From the NCBI GenBank assembly GCA_020342235.1, contig CP073216.1:124001-188000 (forward strand): 64,000 nucleotides of DNA. The letters run 5' to 3'. A program made the position numbers and the translations under genes. Below the pieces are notes generated by a model. It saw only the letters and a list, made by a program, of their open reading frames with translations, made no database searches and was not told the origin of the DNA. Positions within the stretch are counted from its first letter, which is position 1. Every line of letters starts with the position of its first letter. The DNA comes from Saccharomycopsis phalli. Taxonomy: Eukaryota; Ascomycota; Saccharomycetes; Ascoideales; Saccharomycopsidaceae. Shown here piece after piece: positions 38,543 to 46,523 of the stretch.

Positions 38543-39325
38543 ATGTCAGTGGAAATACCAAAGGTCGCGCTTCCGGGGCAGCCAATTGTGCCGAAATTGG
38601 ACCAGACCAGTTCAGGCGAGTCTATAAGCTACGTCAGTGGTCCGGGGACCGCTTTGGAGAAGATTGCCGTCGGCGACGGCACCACTGTGACTGTGGTGAA
38701 AGCTACGGTGTTGGGACCAGTGGCTCGTCAGGAGATTGTCGGTGGCGACAACAGTGCCAAGAGGTACTTGATCAGCGTGGGACAGAACGTCGTGCTGCGC
38801 ACCATTGAGGAGAAGGACGTGCCTGCAGTCGCCAACAGCAACATTCCACAAGAGGGGGACCGTGTGCTTGCGCGGGTAAGCCGCTTGAGTCTCCGGCAGG
38901 CGAATGTGGAGATCTTGGTCATTGAGGGCAAGGGCTCGATTCTCAAGGACTCTGGCGCCGGGTCGTTGGCCGATGTGAATGTGTCGTCGATGCAGAACAT
39001 GGGCGCGACCAATGCGTCGATGAACCTGCATCCAAGCGACTTGGGTGAAAACTTCAAGGGCATTGTGCGGAGCCAGGACATTAGAGCTACAGAGCGCGAC
39101 AAGACAAGGGTCATTGATTCGTTCCGGCCAGGCGACATCATCCGGGCCGAGGTCATATCGCTTGGCGACGGCAGCTACTACTATTTATCCACGGCCCAGG
39201 ACGACTTGGGAGTGGTGTTTGCCAAGAGCCACAACGGCGAGTTGTTGTATCCAATCGACTACCAGACCATGATCTCCGACAAGACGGGCTTGACCGAGGC
39301 GCGCAAGTGCGCCAAGCCATTTTAA
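38543..39325 (+). CDS. CSL4: Exosome cap subunit Csl4
   Basis: S1-domain protein on the cap of the RNA exosome, needed for 3'-5' RNA processing and decay. The 260 residues open with a Csl4 N-terminal domain (VALPGQPIVPK, YVSGPGT), followed by an S1/OB region (about 95-200; GDRVLARVSRLSLRQANVEIL, FKGIVRSQDIRATERDKTRVIDSFRPGDIIRAEVISLG). The C-terminal part YYLSTAQDDLGVVFAKS matches the Csl4 zinc-ribbon-like end. Length is close to S. cerevisiae Csl4 (292). The ATG at 38543 gives a start matching the family. The stop codon shares TTAA with the convergent PTH2 stop. Confidence 0.93.
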   Translation: MSVEIPKVALPGQPIVPKLDQTSSGESISYVSGPGTALEKIAVGDGTTVTVVKATVLGPVARQEIVGGDNSAKRYLISVGQNVVLRTIEEKDVPAVANSNIPQEGDRVLARVSRLSLRQANVEILVIEGKGSILKDSGAGSLADVNVSSMQNMGATNASMNLHPSDLGENFKGIVRSQDIRATERDKTRVIDSFRPGDIIRAEVISLGDGSYYYLSTAQDDLGVVFAKSHNGELLYPIDYQTMISDKTGLTEARKCAKPF

Positions 39326-39849
39326 TACAACTTGAGGTGGCCCGTGATTCCGTCAATGACTGACTTGGGCGCCGGCCCCAACCCAACCACTGTAGCTGAG
39401 TTTGGCGCAATTTGCGTCCGGCCTGCGTCGTGGACAATCGAGCAATTGATCTTCTTCTCGGTGGCCTGTTCAAAGAGCGAGTACAACTCGTCTTCCGACG
39501 GACACTTGAGCGTGATCTTTGCCTGTCCGCCGCGCTCCCATCGCTGAAGCAAGTCTCGGTTGAACGACGCAAGTCCAGGGGTAGACATCTTGCGGTAGCA
39601 CCCGACCGCAGCATGGCAACACTGCGCTGCGACCTTGCCTTTGGTCATACCAAGATCTGTTCGGATAATCATCACCATCCGCACCTCGCCGGCCACACTG
39701 TTCAATTCCCGCGAGTCTACTTCCAAATCGTCCTCCTCATCTGAGCTATACTCGTCGTTTGACGGCCCTGCTATCGATCGGCTAATGAGAACCCCAGTTG
39801 CTAATGAAACAACAGATACTATGCCTAGTACAAGATTCGAATGTGACAT
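39322..39849 (-). CDS. PTH2: Peptidyl-tRNA hydrolase 2 (membrane-anchored)
   Basis: Frees tRNA from peptidyl-tRNA that drops off ribosomes. The 175 residues begin with a hydrophobic segment (6-28; LVLGIVSVVSLATGVLI) that anchors the protein in a membrane, probably the mitochondrial outer membrane, as for human PTRH2 and yeast Pth2. An acidic linker (SSDEEDDLEVDSRE) follows, then the PTH2 domain from about residue 57: MVMIIRTDLGMTKGKVAAQCCHAAVG, KITLKCPSEDELYSLFEQA, HDAGRTQIAPNSATVVGLGPAP. Catalytic-site residues K66 and the Asp/Gln set of the family are visible. Length matches. The convergent stop overlaps CSL4 by four bases, and the 5' end is 61 bp from the next gene on the same strand. Confidence 0.95.
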   Translation of the reverse strand: MSHSNLVLGIVSVVSLATGVLISRSIAGPSNDEYSSDEEDDLEVDSRELNSVAGEVRMVMIIRTDLGMTKGKVAAQCCHAAVGCYRKMSTPGLASFNRDLLQRWERGGQAKITLKCPSEDELYSLFEQATEKKINCSIVHDAGRTQIAPNSATVVGLGPAPKSVIDGITGHLKLY

Positions 39850-39910
39850 GGGAGTGGAAAACCTCCCAAAAATTTAATCTGTAGCTGAGCAGGGCTTCAA
39901 ACCAGGGCCC

Positions 39911-40531
39911 CTAGACTAGCACATTGGACTTTTTTTTGCGCTTGTTCAGCTTCTGCACCCACGACTGCCAGTTGGCAACCCGACCTTCCCGGTTGTCCTC
40001 CCAGTTCTTGGCCATCTTCCGCTTAATTTTCCGTAATTCCGCAACCTCTTCCAATTTACGCTTCATCTCCCCTTCCTTTTGTAGCTGCTGTTTTGCCTCC
40101 AACCGCTTGACAAACTCCTCCTCAATAAGAAGTGTCTTGGTTTTAAGCCGCCAGTCACGAAGAAACTCGTCCGACTTGAGCCGCTCGTCATCGATACTCC
40201 ACTTTCTTTCCCGAATAAGCAAGCGTCGCGCATCGGCAAAGAACTCGTCCAACCTCTTGCGCAGCTTGTCGTCTTCCAAATTCGTATGCGCCTTTTTAAG
40301 CATATCAAAGGCGTCGGGCGCTCTCGGATTACTGGTCTTGTCCGGATGGATGAGCAACGACTTTTTTCTATATGTCTTTTTGATATCGACGGGCGAACAT
40401 CCAGGTAGGAGCTCTAGGATGGAGTATGAATCTAGCTTGAAACACGACAAAATCCGGTCAATTTCATTATCCTTGAATAACTCCAGCTCCTCCTTGGCAA
40501 GGGCCTTTTCGATATCTTCTGAATCGCTCAT
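39911..40531 (-). CDS. J-domain protein of the DNAJC8/Spf31 type
   Basis: A 206-residue J protein with the J domain in the first half: the helix I-II region SYSILELLPGCSPVDIKKTYRKKSLL, the catalytic HPD (about residue 62) in IHPDKTSN, and helix III DAFDMLKKAHTNL. The C-terminal half is a long charged helix rich in Lys/Glu/Arg (REGRVANWQSWVQKLNKRKKK), as in DNAJC8 and S. pombe Spf31, proteins tied to the spliceosome. The start is set at 40531 (MSDSEDIEK), because 21 upstream codons in the same frame open only with GTG. S. cerevisiae has no close counterpart. Together with SNRNP40 it suggests a fuller spliceosome than in S. cerevisiae. Another cytosolic or nuclear J protein remains possible. 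Confidence 0.78.
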   Translation of the reverse strand: MSDSEDIEKALAKEELELFKDNEIDRILSCFKLDSYSILELLPGCSPVDIKKTYRKKSLLIHPDKTSNPRAPDAFDMLKKAHTNLEDDKLRKRLDEFFADARRLLIRERKWSIDDERLKSDEFLRDWRLKTKTLLIEEEFVKRLEAKQQLQKEGEMKRKLEEVAELRKIKRKMAKNWEDNREGRVANWQSWVQKLNKRKKKSNVLV

Positions 40532-40847
40532 GCGTGACCTGATAGGGACTGGTGTAAAAAAGTTGCCGAGAATCTCCTTAAGTGAGTACTGCACAGATTA
40601 TCCGGGATCAACCGTTTACAAGAGTCTGGGGTGATGTTGCTGACTAAGATCTGCGTCAGCAATGTGCGAGTCATGACAAATCAGAGTAGTTTTTTCGAGC
40701 CAGCTTGCAACAGTGCAGGAAAATTTTTCTCAAACCTACTTTTGTCACTTAAATTTTTTCAGCAGTTTATGAATAAGAAACTCTTTTCGGAATACTTTGA
40801 AGATATATTTGCTTGAATAATTTAGTTTTTCTTTGATTTAGCACAAA
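40532..40847. other. Intergenic: divergent J-protein / PTC2 promoters
   Basis: A 316-bp gap with T-rich stretches before the phosphatase gene. An open frame on the plus strand (40631-40816) starts out of context and has no family resemblance. Nothing else was seen. Confidence 0.5.
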
Positions 40848-42248
40848 ATGGGACAATTTCTATCGCAGCCTGTCACGGAAAAGGGCTCAGAAAGTGGAGG
40901 CGACGAGTTCATACAGTATGGTTTGTCAATAATGCAAGGATGGAGAGTCTCCATGGAAGATTCTCACAGCACGGTGTTGGATTTGAATAAAATCAAAACG
41001 TACAAGGAGTCCCTTGCAGAGGAGGCCACGGAATCTGATGTAGATAAGGAATCAGCCGAGAGTGCCAAAGCTCAAGTAATACAACCCTTTGACGAGCAGA
41101 TTGCCTTTTTCGGCGTCTTTGACGGCCATGGAGGCGCAAAGGTCGCGGCTTTTACAGGAGATCATCTTCCAGGCGTCTTGAAGGAGCAGCATGAACTACT
41201 AAGAGACAAGCAGTATGCCAAGGCGTTGCAAAACTCGTTTTTGGCCTGTGACAGCGCAATACTAGAAGATCCATGGTTCAAGAACGACAGCAGCGGATGT
41301 GCAGCCACCACTATAATGATGACCAAGGACACCTTGGTCTGTGCCAATGCCGGTGACTCGAGAATAGTGTTATCGATAGACGGAAACGCCAAGGCGATGT
41401 CGTACGACCACAAGCCAAGTAACGAGGGAGAAAAGGCAAGAATCGTCGCTGCCGGAGGCTTTGTCGACATGGGCAGAGTCAACGGTAACTTGGCCTTGTC
41501 GCGATGTATTGGCGATTTTGACTTTAAGCGATCGGCCAACTTGCCGGCTGAGGAGCAGATTGTCACTGCTTTCCCAGATATCATTGAGCACAGCTTGGAC
41601 TATTCGCACGACGAGTTTCTTATTTTGGCCTGTGACGGTATCTGGGATTGCTTGACTTCGCAGCAGGCAGTCGAGTTGGTGCGCAAGGGTATCCACGAGA
41701 AACTCAGCTTGAGTGATATTTGCGAGCGTATAATCGACGTCTGTGTTGCGCCAAACTCCATGGGATCAGGAATTGGATGCGACAACATGTCGATCTGCGT
41801 GGTTGCATTGCTAAATGGTAAGAAATTGGACGACTGGTACGACGAAATCATAGCAAAGGGCGGGCCAGTCTCTCCAGAGTTCAAGGAGGTTCGAAAAGAA
41901 ATATACAATACGGATTTGGGTCCAAATGAGAGTGCCGCTGGTCAATTCCCAGAGCCTGGTGCATCTGGTGGGGAAGGAGATGAGCCGGAGCTTGAAAACT
42001 TCAGCGACATTGGCAAGTCCTTGAGCCAGTTAATAAATAAGAGCTCGGCTACGTTCCAGGACGGAACCTACTATATCGATGCCAGCAGCTCATCCTCGTT
42101 GTTGGCCACATTGGGAATGCTAGGCAACAACTCGGGCGAGCTGGCGGAAGACGCTTCAGTAGAGGAGATTGAAGGTGAGGAGAAGCCTGAACTGGCCGTC
42201 AAAGAGATCAAGCCGGATGAGGAGTCGACAGAGAAATCAAAAGACTAG
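40848..42248 (+). CDS. PTC2: Type 2C protein phosphatase (Ptc2/Ptc3)
   Basis: Mn/Mg-dependent Ser/Thr phosphatase that turns off checkpoint (Rad53) and stress MAP-kinase signalling. The 466 residues start MGQFLSQP, like Ptc2 MGQILSNP, and a glycine at position 2 allows N-myristoylation. PP2C motifs: SIMQGWRVSMEDSH (about 27-40), the metal-binding FGVFDGHGG (88-96), AATTIMMTKDTLVCANAGDSR, DHKPSNEGEKARI, and EFLILACDGIWDCLTSQQAVELV, with the late Asp in CDNMSICVV (about 306-314). A 30-residue acidic insert (about 50-82) between motifs 1 and 2 is not usual in Ptc2. The acidic C-terminal 140 residues match the variable Ptc2/3 tail. Ptc2 and Ptc3 were duplicated only in the S. cerevisiae lineage, so this is the single parent form. 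Confidence 0.93.
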   Translation: MGQFLSQPVTEKGSESGGDEFIQYGLSIMQGWRVSMEDSHSTVLDLNKIKTYKESLAEEATESDVDKESAESAKAQVIQPFDEQIAFFGVFDGHGGAKVAAFTGDHLPGVLKEQHELLRDKQYAKALQNSFLACDSAILEDPWFKNDSSGCAATTIMMTKDTLVCANAGDSRIVLSIDGNAKAMSYDHKPSNEGEKARIVAAGGFVDMGRVNGNLALSRCIGDFDFKRSANLPAEEQIVTAFPDIIEHSLDYSHDEFLILACDGIWDCLTSQQAVELVRKGIHEKLSLSDICERIIDVCVAPNSMGSGIGCDNMSICVVALLNGKKLDDWYDEIIAKGGPVSPEFKEVRKEIYNTDLGPNESAAGQFPEPGASGGEGDEPELENFSDIGKSLSQLINKSSATFQDGTYYIDASSSSSLLATLGMLGNNSGELAEDASVEEIEGEEKPELAVKEIKPDEESTEKSKD

Positions 42249-42451
42249 TTTTTTTTGTAACACCGGTGTCCCTGTATTATTGCTGCTTGATTTCACTAGT
42301 ATATTTGTATTATTCTATTATGGTATTGTCGCTGGCAAGTTTTTTTTATTTGTATTTTCTCTAGAAATCATATTCATGAGTAACGATCAGATATAACTAA
42401 TACGCAAAGTATAATTGGCATTGGGTATGTAGTGGGGGGTGCAGTTCAGTC

Positions 42452-43495
42452 TCACACCTCAAAGAGACGGCAGCTATTCTCGTAGGTCGTGTCAATTAGC
42501 AATTGAGGAGATACATTGAGTAGCTTGCAAAGAATCTCAGCGACAAAGCCAATGTACACCGGCTCGTTTCTGGACTTTATTGTTGGTGCCGCCAACATCC
42601 CAATCTCAGTCCTGGTGGCAGGATCATATCTCTTGTGAAACTGGTCTCTTTTGATCGATGGGAACGGCAAAAAGTCGTGCAATTTGCCCGACGCGTCGCC
42701 GGGCTTTTCGGGATAAAAACTGTTGGGGTATGGAGTGATGAAACCATAGCCTGCATGCGATTTACGAATCTCGCACCATGGAGCATCGGTCTCGATCATC
42801 AATCTATCCAATGGGATTTCGGCAGCGACTTTGAGGTTTTCAGGGGTCTTCAACGAACACCCGTTGATGCCAATATAAAATCCCAACTTTAGGAGTGCCT
42901 GCAATTCCTCAGAAGTGCCGGTGAACGAATGTACCACCCCATTCTTGGTCAACTTTTTCACCTGGCCCGCAGCATTTGTAAAGCCCTGGATGTACGGCTC
43001 AATAATGCCGACAAAATCGTCGCAGGCGGCTCTCATGTGTAAAAAAAGCGGTAGGTCAACCTCGCAGGCAACATCCAACTGCCGCCGGAAGAAATTCTTT
43101 TGTACGTCTTTCAGAGCATGGAATAGCCGGTCATAGTCGAGACCAATCTCGCCAAACGATTTGACAATCCCCGACTTTTTTCCCTCAATCGCGAGATCAC
43201 GTAATTTTTCCAAGTTCTCCTCGTGGCCAATGAATTCTGTCACTGAACAAGGATGAACACCAACAGTTGAGTACAACAATTTGGGGTGGCTTTTACACAT
43301 TTCTATGCAACTGGCACTAGAAGCAAGTGACGAGCCAGTGACAAGCATTTTGTCCACGTGGAACAACTTGGCTCGGTCGATGACTTCATTCAAGTCATCA
43401 GAGTGATACTTCTTGTCGTTGTATATTCCTCTGAACATATGGTCCGTGAAGTTTACCCCAATATCAAAGTATCTGACATTCTTACTCAAGCTCAT
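42452..43495 (-). CDS. TatD-family metal-dependent deoxyribonuclease
   Basis: A TIM-barrel hydrolase of 347 residues related to S. cerevisiae YBL055C and human TATDN1, 3'-5' DNases that take part in DNA repair and breakdown in cell death. Signature elements: RYFDIGVNFTDHMF near the start (the eukaryotic IGVN form of the bacterial HxH motif), VGVHPCSV, EIGLDYDR (metal-binding Glu), LPLFLHMR and VVHSFTG (metal histidines), and the C-terminal LMIETDAPWCEIR (catalytic Asp). Length equals the eukaryotic members. Convergent with the PTC2-like gene, with a 203-bp AT-rich gap. The start at 43495 is the only ATG near the conserved N-terminus. Confidence 0.92.
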   Translation of the reverse strand: MSLSKNVRYFDIGVNFTDHMFRGIYNDKKYHSDDLNEVIDRAKLFHVDKMLVTGSSLASSASCIEMCKSHPKLLYSTVGVHPCSVTEFIGHEENLEKLRDLAIEGKKSGIVKSFGEIGLDYDRLFHALKDVQKNFFRRQLDVACEVDLPLFLHMRAACDDFVGIIEPYIQGFTNAAGQVKKLTKNGVVHSFTGTSEELQALLKLGFYIGINGCSLKTPENLKVAAEIPLDRLMIETDAPWCEIRKSHAGYGFITPYPNSFYPEKPGDASGKLHDFLPFPSIKRDQFHKRYDPATRTEIGMLAAPTIKSRNEPVYIGFVAEILCKLLNVSPQLLIDTTYENSCRLFEV

Positions 43496-44283
43496 GATTC
43501 AATTTGGATTTGACTTTTTTCGCCCGACATGGGTGACGCACAATGAAATTTAAATGCTCGGAAAAAATGAATTAAACTGTATTTCAACTACCATTTAAGA
43601 AATCGTGTAATAATAAAGAAAATTTAATATAGAATACTCTATGCCATTGATTTCAGTAGCCATTTCGCTGTTTTCGCCGTGGTGAAAAACTGCTGCTGTT
43701 GTACCTCAAAATCGTGACTATTGTACCTCAAAGTTTTGACTTTGAAACAGTTCAAACGGGAAATTGCAAAAAAGAAACTTGCAAAAAGTAACTTGCAAAA
43801 AGTAAAACATGTCTAAGGTGAGTGAGACAATCTTATAGATGTACTAAACATTCCATTATGCCAATGAAACACTCTATTACAATAAATGTTTCCGGAATGC
43901 AAATTTCATTTACATTAAATTTCATCCAAGCCAGAACGTGAACATACCATCAAATTTGTAATATAGCAGCAAGTATACGCGTTGAAAAATTATTAGAATA
44001 TATTCGTTTGAAAATTCCGAAAAAGCTTAGCTATTCATAATTATGAAAGCAGTGTTGGTGACTATGAAAGTAGGGTTTATAACTATAAAAGTAGGTATGG
44101 TAACTATAAAAGTAGGGATGATAACTCTTGCCCAAACCTTACTGGGTTTGCCTGTATTATGCAATGTGGAAAGTCAAGTTAATAGGGCCTAGCCTAGGAT
44201 AATCTAGACTACAACTGCAGTAACAATACGAGGCGTGGGATTTGTACAGAAAACTAAAAACGGGTATTTCATCACTAACATGA
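43496..44283. other. 788-bp intergenic region with two short tandem arrays
   Basis: An AT-rich gap upstream of the TatD gene. It contains two to three copies of ACTTGCAAAAAGTA (43775-43806) and three to four copies of an 18-21 bp unit, TAACTATAAAAGTAGGNATG (44042-44126). A nine-codon frame, ATGTCTAAG followed by GTGAGT (43809), looks like a start and donor, but no convincing second exon follows. No RNA gene was recognised. Confidence 0.6.
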
Positions 44284-45996
44284 TCACGTAACAAAATAGT
44301 CAAAATTAAATATGAAATTCTGCTGCTCAGGCGCAATATTCAACACTTTGCCATACTCCAAGAAATATTTGATGTTTTTAACCACCCATTGCTCGTTCTC
44401 GTCTGCAATCTGACTAGAGTGTAAGCTCATGGAGGGAGTGAGAATCACATTGGTGCTTTTAACCACGCGTATCCAGTCCTTGTCAAGGGGATCCATGGAG
44501 TCTATTCCGAGTGCCCTAATTTTTCCATTTACTAGATACTTCATTAGACTCTTTGGGCTGAAAATTCCATAATCATCGGTATTGACTAGCACCACGCCAT
44601 CCCTCATTCTCCGTATATCCTTATCAGAAACATTTTTATGCACAGAAATCACACTTGATGTTTCTAGTAACTCGGTGCGTGGTACGTAGACAAGTCCAAG
44701 CTCTTCTTCTATACTAGCTGGCAACTTGAATTCGTCAAAATAAATCACCTTTTCAAACCCAAAATTAGTTATCCTCTTGGCGAAAGCCTTGCTGACACCA
44801 GTGATCCCAAGTATTCCAAGAGTCTTATCTTTCGGAGATTCGCCATAATTAACCATTCCCAATTGTTTATACTTGTCCACAAACTCTTCCTGACTCGACT
44901 GCACCAAGTTCTGTATGGACTGCTGGAAATTTCGCATAGCACTGATCATTAAATACACATGGGTATCAGCAGTGGCATTGTCTTGCAATTCAGAGCCCAT
45001 GCTGTATGATAGCTGAATATTGCGACTCGTCATTGCCCGAACAAGGTCAGTATCGTAGTTTGAATGCGAATTCATCATCGCCACTATGTTGCTTGGTAAA
45101 GTAGCAATTGCTTCGTGGCTTACAAAAGCATCTGTCAATGGGTTGGTCACAAGAATATGAAACTCGCTGGCAGACAGTACCACGTTCAAGAATTCTTGTT
45201 TGGTTTTAGGAAGCTTCAATTGTTTAATCTCCAGATTGTAGCCTAGCTTTAACTCATTCCAAGCCTCCAGTGACCCAAGTGGTTGAAAAACTGCAATCAC
45301 TGGCCGCTTAATATACTTGGCACGGGAGTGTTCAGCCAAAAAGATGGCCTGGGTTCTATTGTGTATCATGAATCCTAAACCAGACATGACCGCAATTATA
45401 AGCACAACTGCTGAACCAATGAGGATCATCTTCCACTGATCAGCATTCAACGGCTGATTTTTGGCCACACGTTTACTTTTGATTGACTTCTTTGGAGCAA
45501 TGGCATGCTTGACATCCTCAAGGGTCTCTAAAAAAGCGTTTCTTTTATTCTTCCCCAGAATTTTCTTTCGTTGCTTAATAGGAATTGGTGCCAAGGGTGG
45601 AAGAGGAGGAAACATCGTAAGAAGCGTGCCATTGGGTCCAAGAGGAGGAAATGGCAAAAAATTTGGAGGAATTATTGGAGGCATGACTGGCGGAATAGGA
45701 ACCTTGGGAAACAAATTTGGCGCTGCCAATCCATGATCTTGCATCTGAGTTCCAAAAGGATAGTTGAAAGAGTTTTGAGTAAACAAGAGTGGATTAGGGA
45801 TTGGGTCTGGAGGAACATAAAACTTGTAATCCTGGGGGTTATAGTCAAGCTTCTCAGCCGTATCAGTCGCGTTAAAGTCATTGTAAAACTCTTGTGGATT
45901 TTGACTTTTCTTCATCCCCTTGGGTCTCCGATAACTCGAAGAGTATTTGATGGAGTACTTAAAGTCTCCATGGAAATCTTTATACTTCTCTGCCAT
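44284..45996 (-). CDS. Membrane-anchored D-2-hydroxyacid-dehydrogenase-like pseudoenzyme
   Basis: The 570 residues fall in three parts. The N-terminal tail has a proline-rich stretch (61-140, many PP and PL) and then a basic KR-rich segment (141-180). One membrane span is at about 190-211 (ILIGSAVVLIIAVMSGLGFM). The C-terminal half (about 230-560) has the two-lobe layout of D-2-hydroxyacid dehydrogenases: TLGILGITGVSKAFAKR (392-408), an acidic strand end in VIYFDEF, and GVVLVNTDDYGIF, KIRALGIDSMDP, NVILTPSMSLHS. The catalytic Arg (normally NTARG), Glu (DVFExEP) and His (TPHIG) are all replaced, and the GxGxxG motif is degenerate. The basic flank predicts an N-in, C-out (type II) topology, and sequons (N213, N340, N455) lie on the lumenal side. 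I recognise no named yeast gene; regulator or scaffold roles are guesses. Confidence 0.75.
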   Translation of the reverse strand: MAEKYKDFHGDFKYSIKYSSSYRRPKGMKKSQNPQEFYNDFNATDTAEKLDYNPQDYKFYVPPDPIPNPLLFTQNSFNYPFGTQMQDHGLAAPNLFPKVPIPPVMPPIIPPNFLPFPPLGPNGTLLTMFPPLPPLAPIPIKQRKKILGKNKRNAFLETLEDVKHAIAPKKSIKSKRVAKNQPLNADQWKMILIGSAVVLIIAVMSGLGFMIHNRTQAIFLAEHSRAKYIKRPVIAVFQPLGSLEAWNELKLGYNLEIKQLKLPKTKQEFLNVVLSASEFHILVTNPLTDAFVSHEAIATLPSNIVAMMNSHSNYDTDLVRAMTSRNIQLSYSMGSELQDNATADTHVYLMISAMRNFQQSIQNLVQSSQEEFVDKYKQLGMVNYGESPKDKTLGILGITGVSKAFAKRITNFGFEKVIYFDEFKLPASIEEELGLVYVPRTELLETSSVISVHKNVSDKDIRRMRDGVVLVNTDDYGIFSPKSLMKYLVNGKIRALGIDSMDPLDKDWIRVVKSTNVILTPSMSLHSSQIADENEQWVVKNIKYFLEYGKVLNIAPEQQNFIFNFDYFVT

Positions 45997-46137
45997 TTGA
46001 GTACTATAAAATGCACATCTTTGGTTAGCGAATATATTAAACCCAGAGCTGAGGTGCCTCGTCTAGAGGAATCAAGCCAGGGCACGCAACCAGAATGAAT
46101 CTGATTTTCTCGACAGCACGAGAACAACATTGGTTAG

Positions 46138-46399
46138 ATGGTAAGTGGTTGAGTACAGTTTTGAGTCCGAGGAAACTAACAAATAGTCTGCGTTATTCAA
46201 TTTTCAATCTTTATTGCAAGTACTTTTGCTTCTTATATGCACTTCCACATACCTCCACTCGGCAGTTCCAACGATATTAGATCGCAACAAGAGCGGGCTT
46301 CTAGGGATATTTTGGAAGTTTGCTAGAATAGGCGAGAGAATGAGTCCCTACATTTCTATTTGTTGCATCATCATGGCGTTATCACACTGGACTACGTAA
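46138..46399 (+). CDS. KSH1: Kish protein, Golgi secretory-pathway membrane protein (spliced)
   Basis: Orthologue of S. cerevisiae Ksh1 and human TMEM167, a small essential membrane protein of the early secretory pathway. Exon 1 codes only the ATG (46138-46140). The intron is 46141-46186 (46 nt; GTAAGT donor, ACTAAC branch nine bases before the TAG acceptor) and exon 2 46187-46399, giving 71 residues. The product begins [21 protein letters not shown], then [32 protein letters not shown]. cerevisiae Ksh1 is 72 residues and reads MSALFNFRSLLQVILLLICS...ARVGERASPYVSLACILMA. There are two membrane spans. Without the splice no start codon exists in this frame. An upstream out-of-frame ATG at 46095 sits 43 bp earlier. 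Divergent from the pseudo-dehydrogenase gene, 141 bp apart. Confidence 0.96.
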
Positions 46400-46523
46400 T
46401 TATTCTGTATTGAATGCAGCTATGCTAGTGGTACCTGGGAATTACAAACAAATGGACAGGCCAATTTTGTCTAACGTGAGACATGCCACTTGGAACTAAT
46501 AATGTGAAATGCTAATATTCTGG

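Noticed and set aside
43809-43950. Possible mini-exon ATGTCTAAG followed by GTGAGT, with an AG near 43930
   Set aside because: Joining to any nearby acceptor gives fewer than about 15 residues with no family resemblance. The branch-like TACTAAA is non-canonical and the sequence after it is AT-rich and non-coding.
43496-44283. Solo LTR or other element remnant in the gap before the pseudo-dehydrogenase gene
   Set aside because: A TGTTAG/CTAACA-like end near 44280 has no matching partner end or target duplication, and it would reach into the coding sequence.
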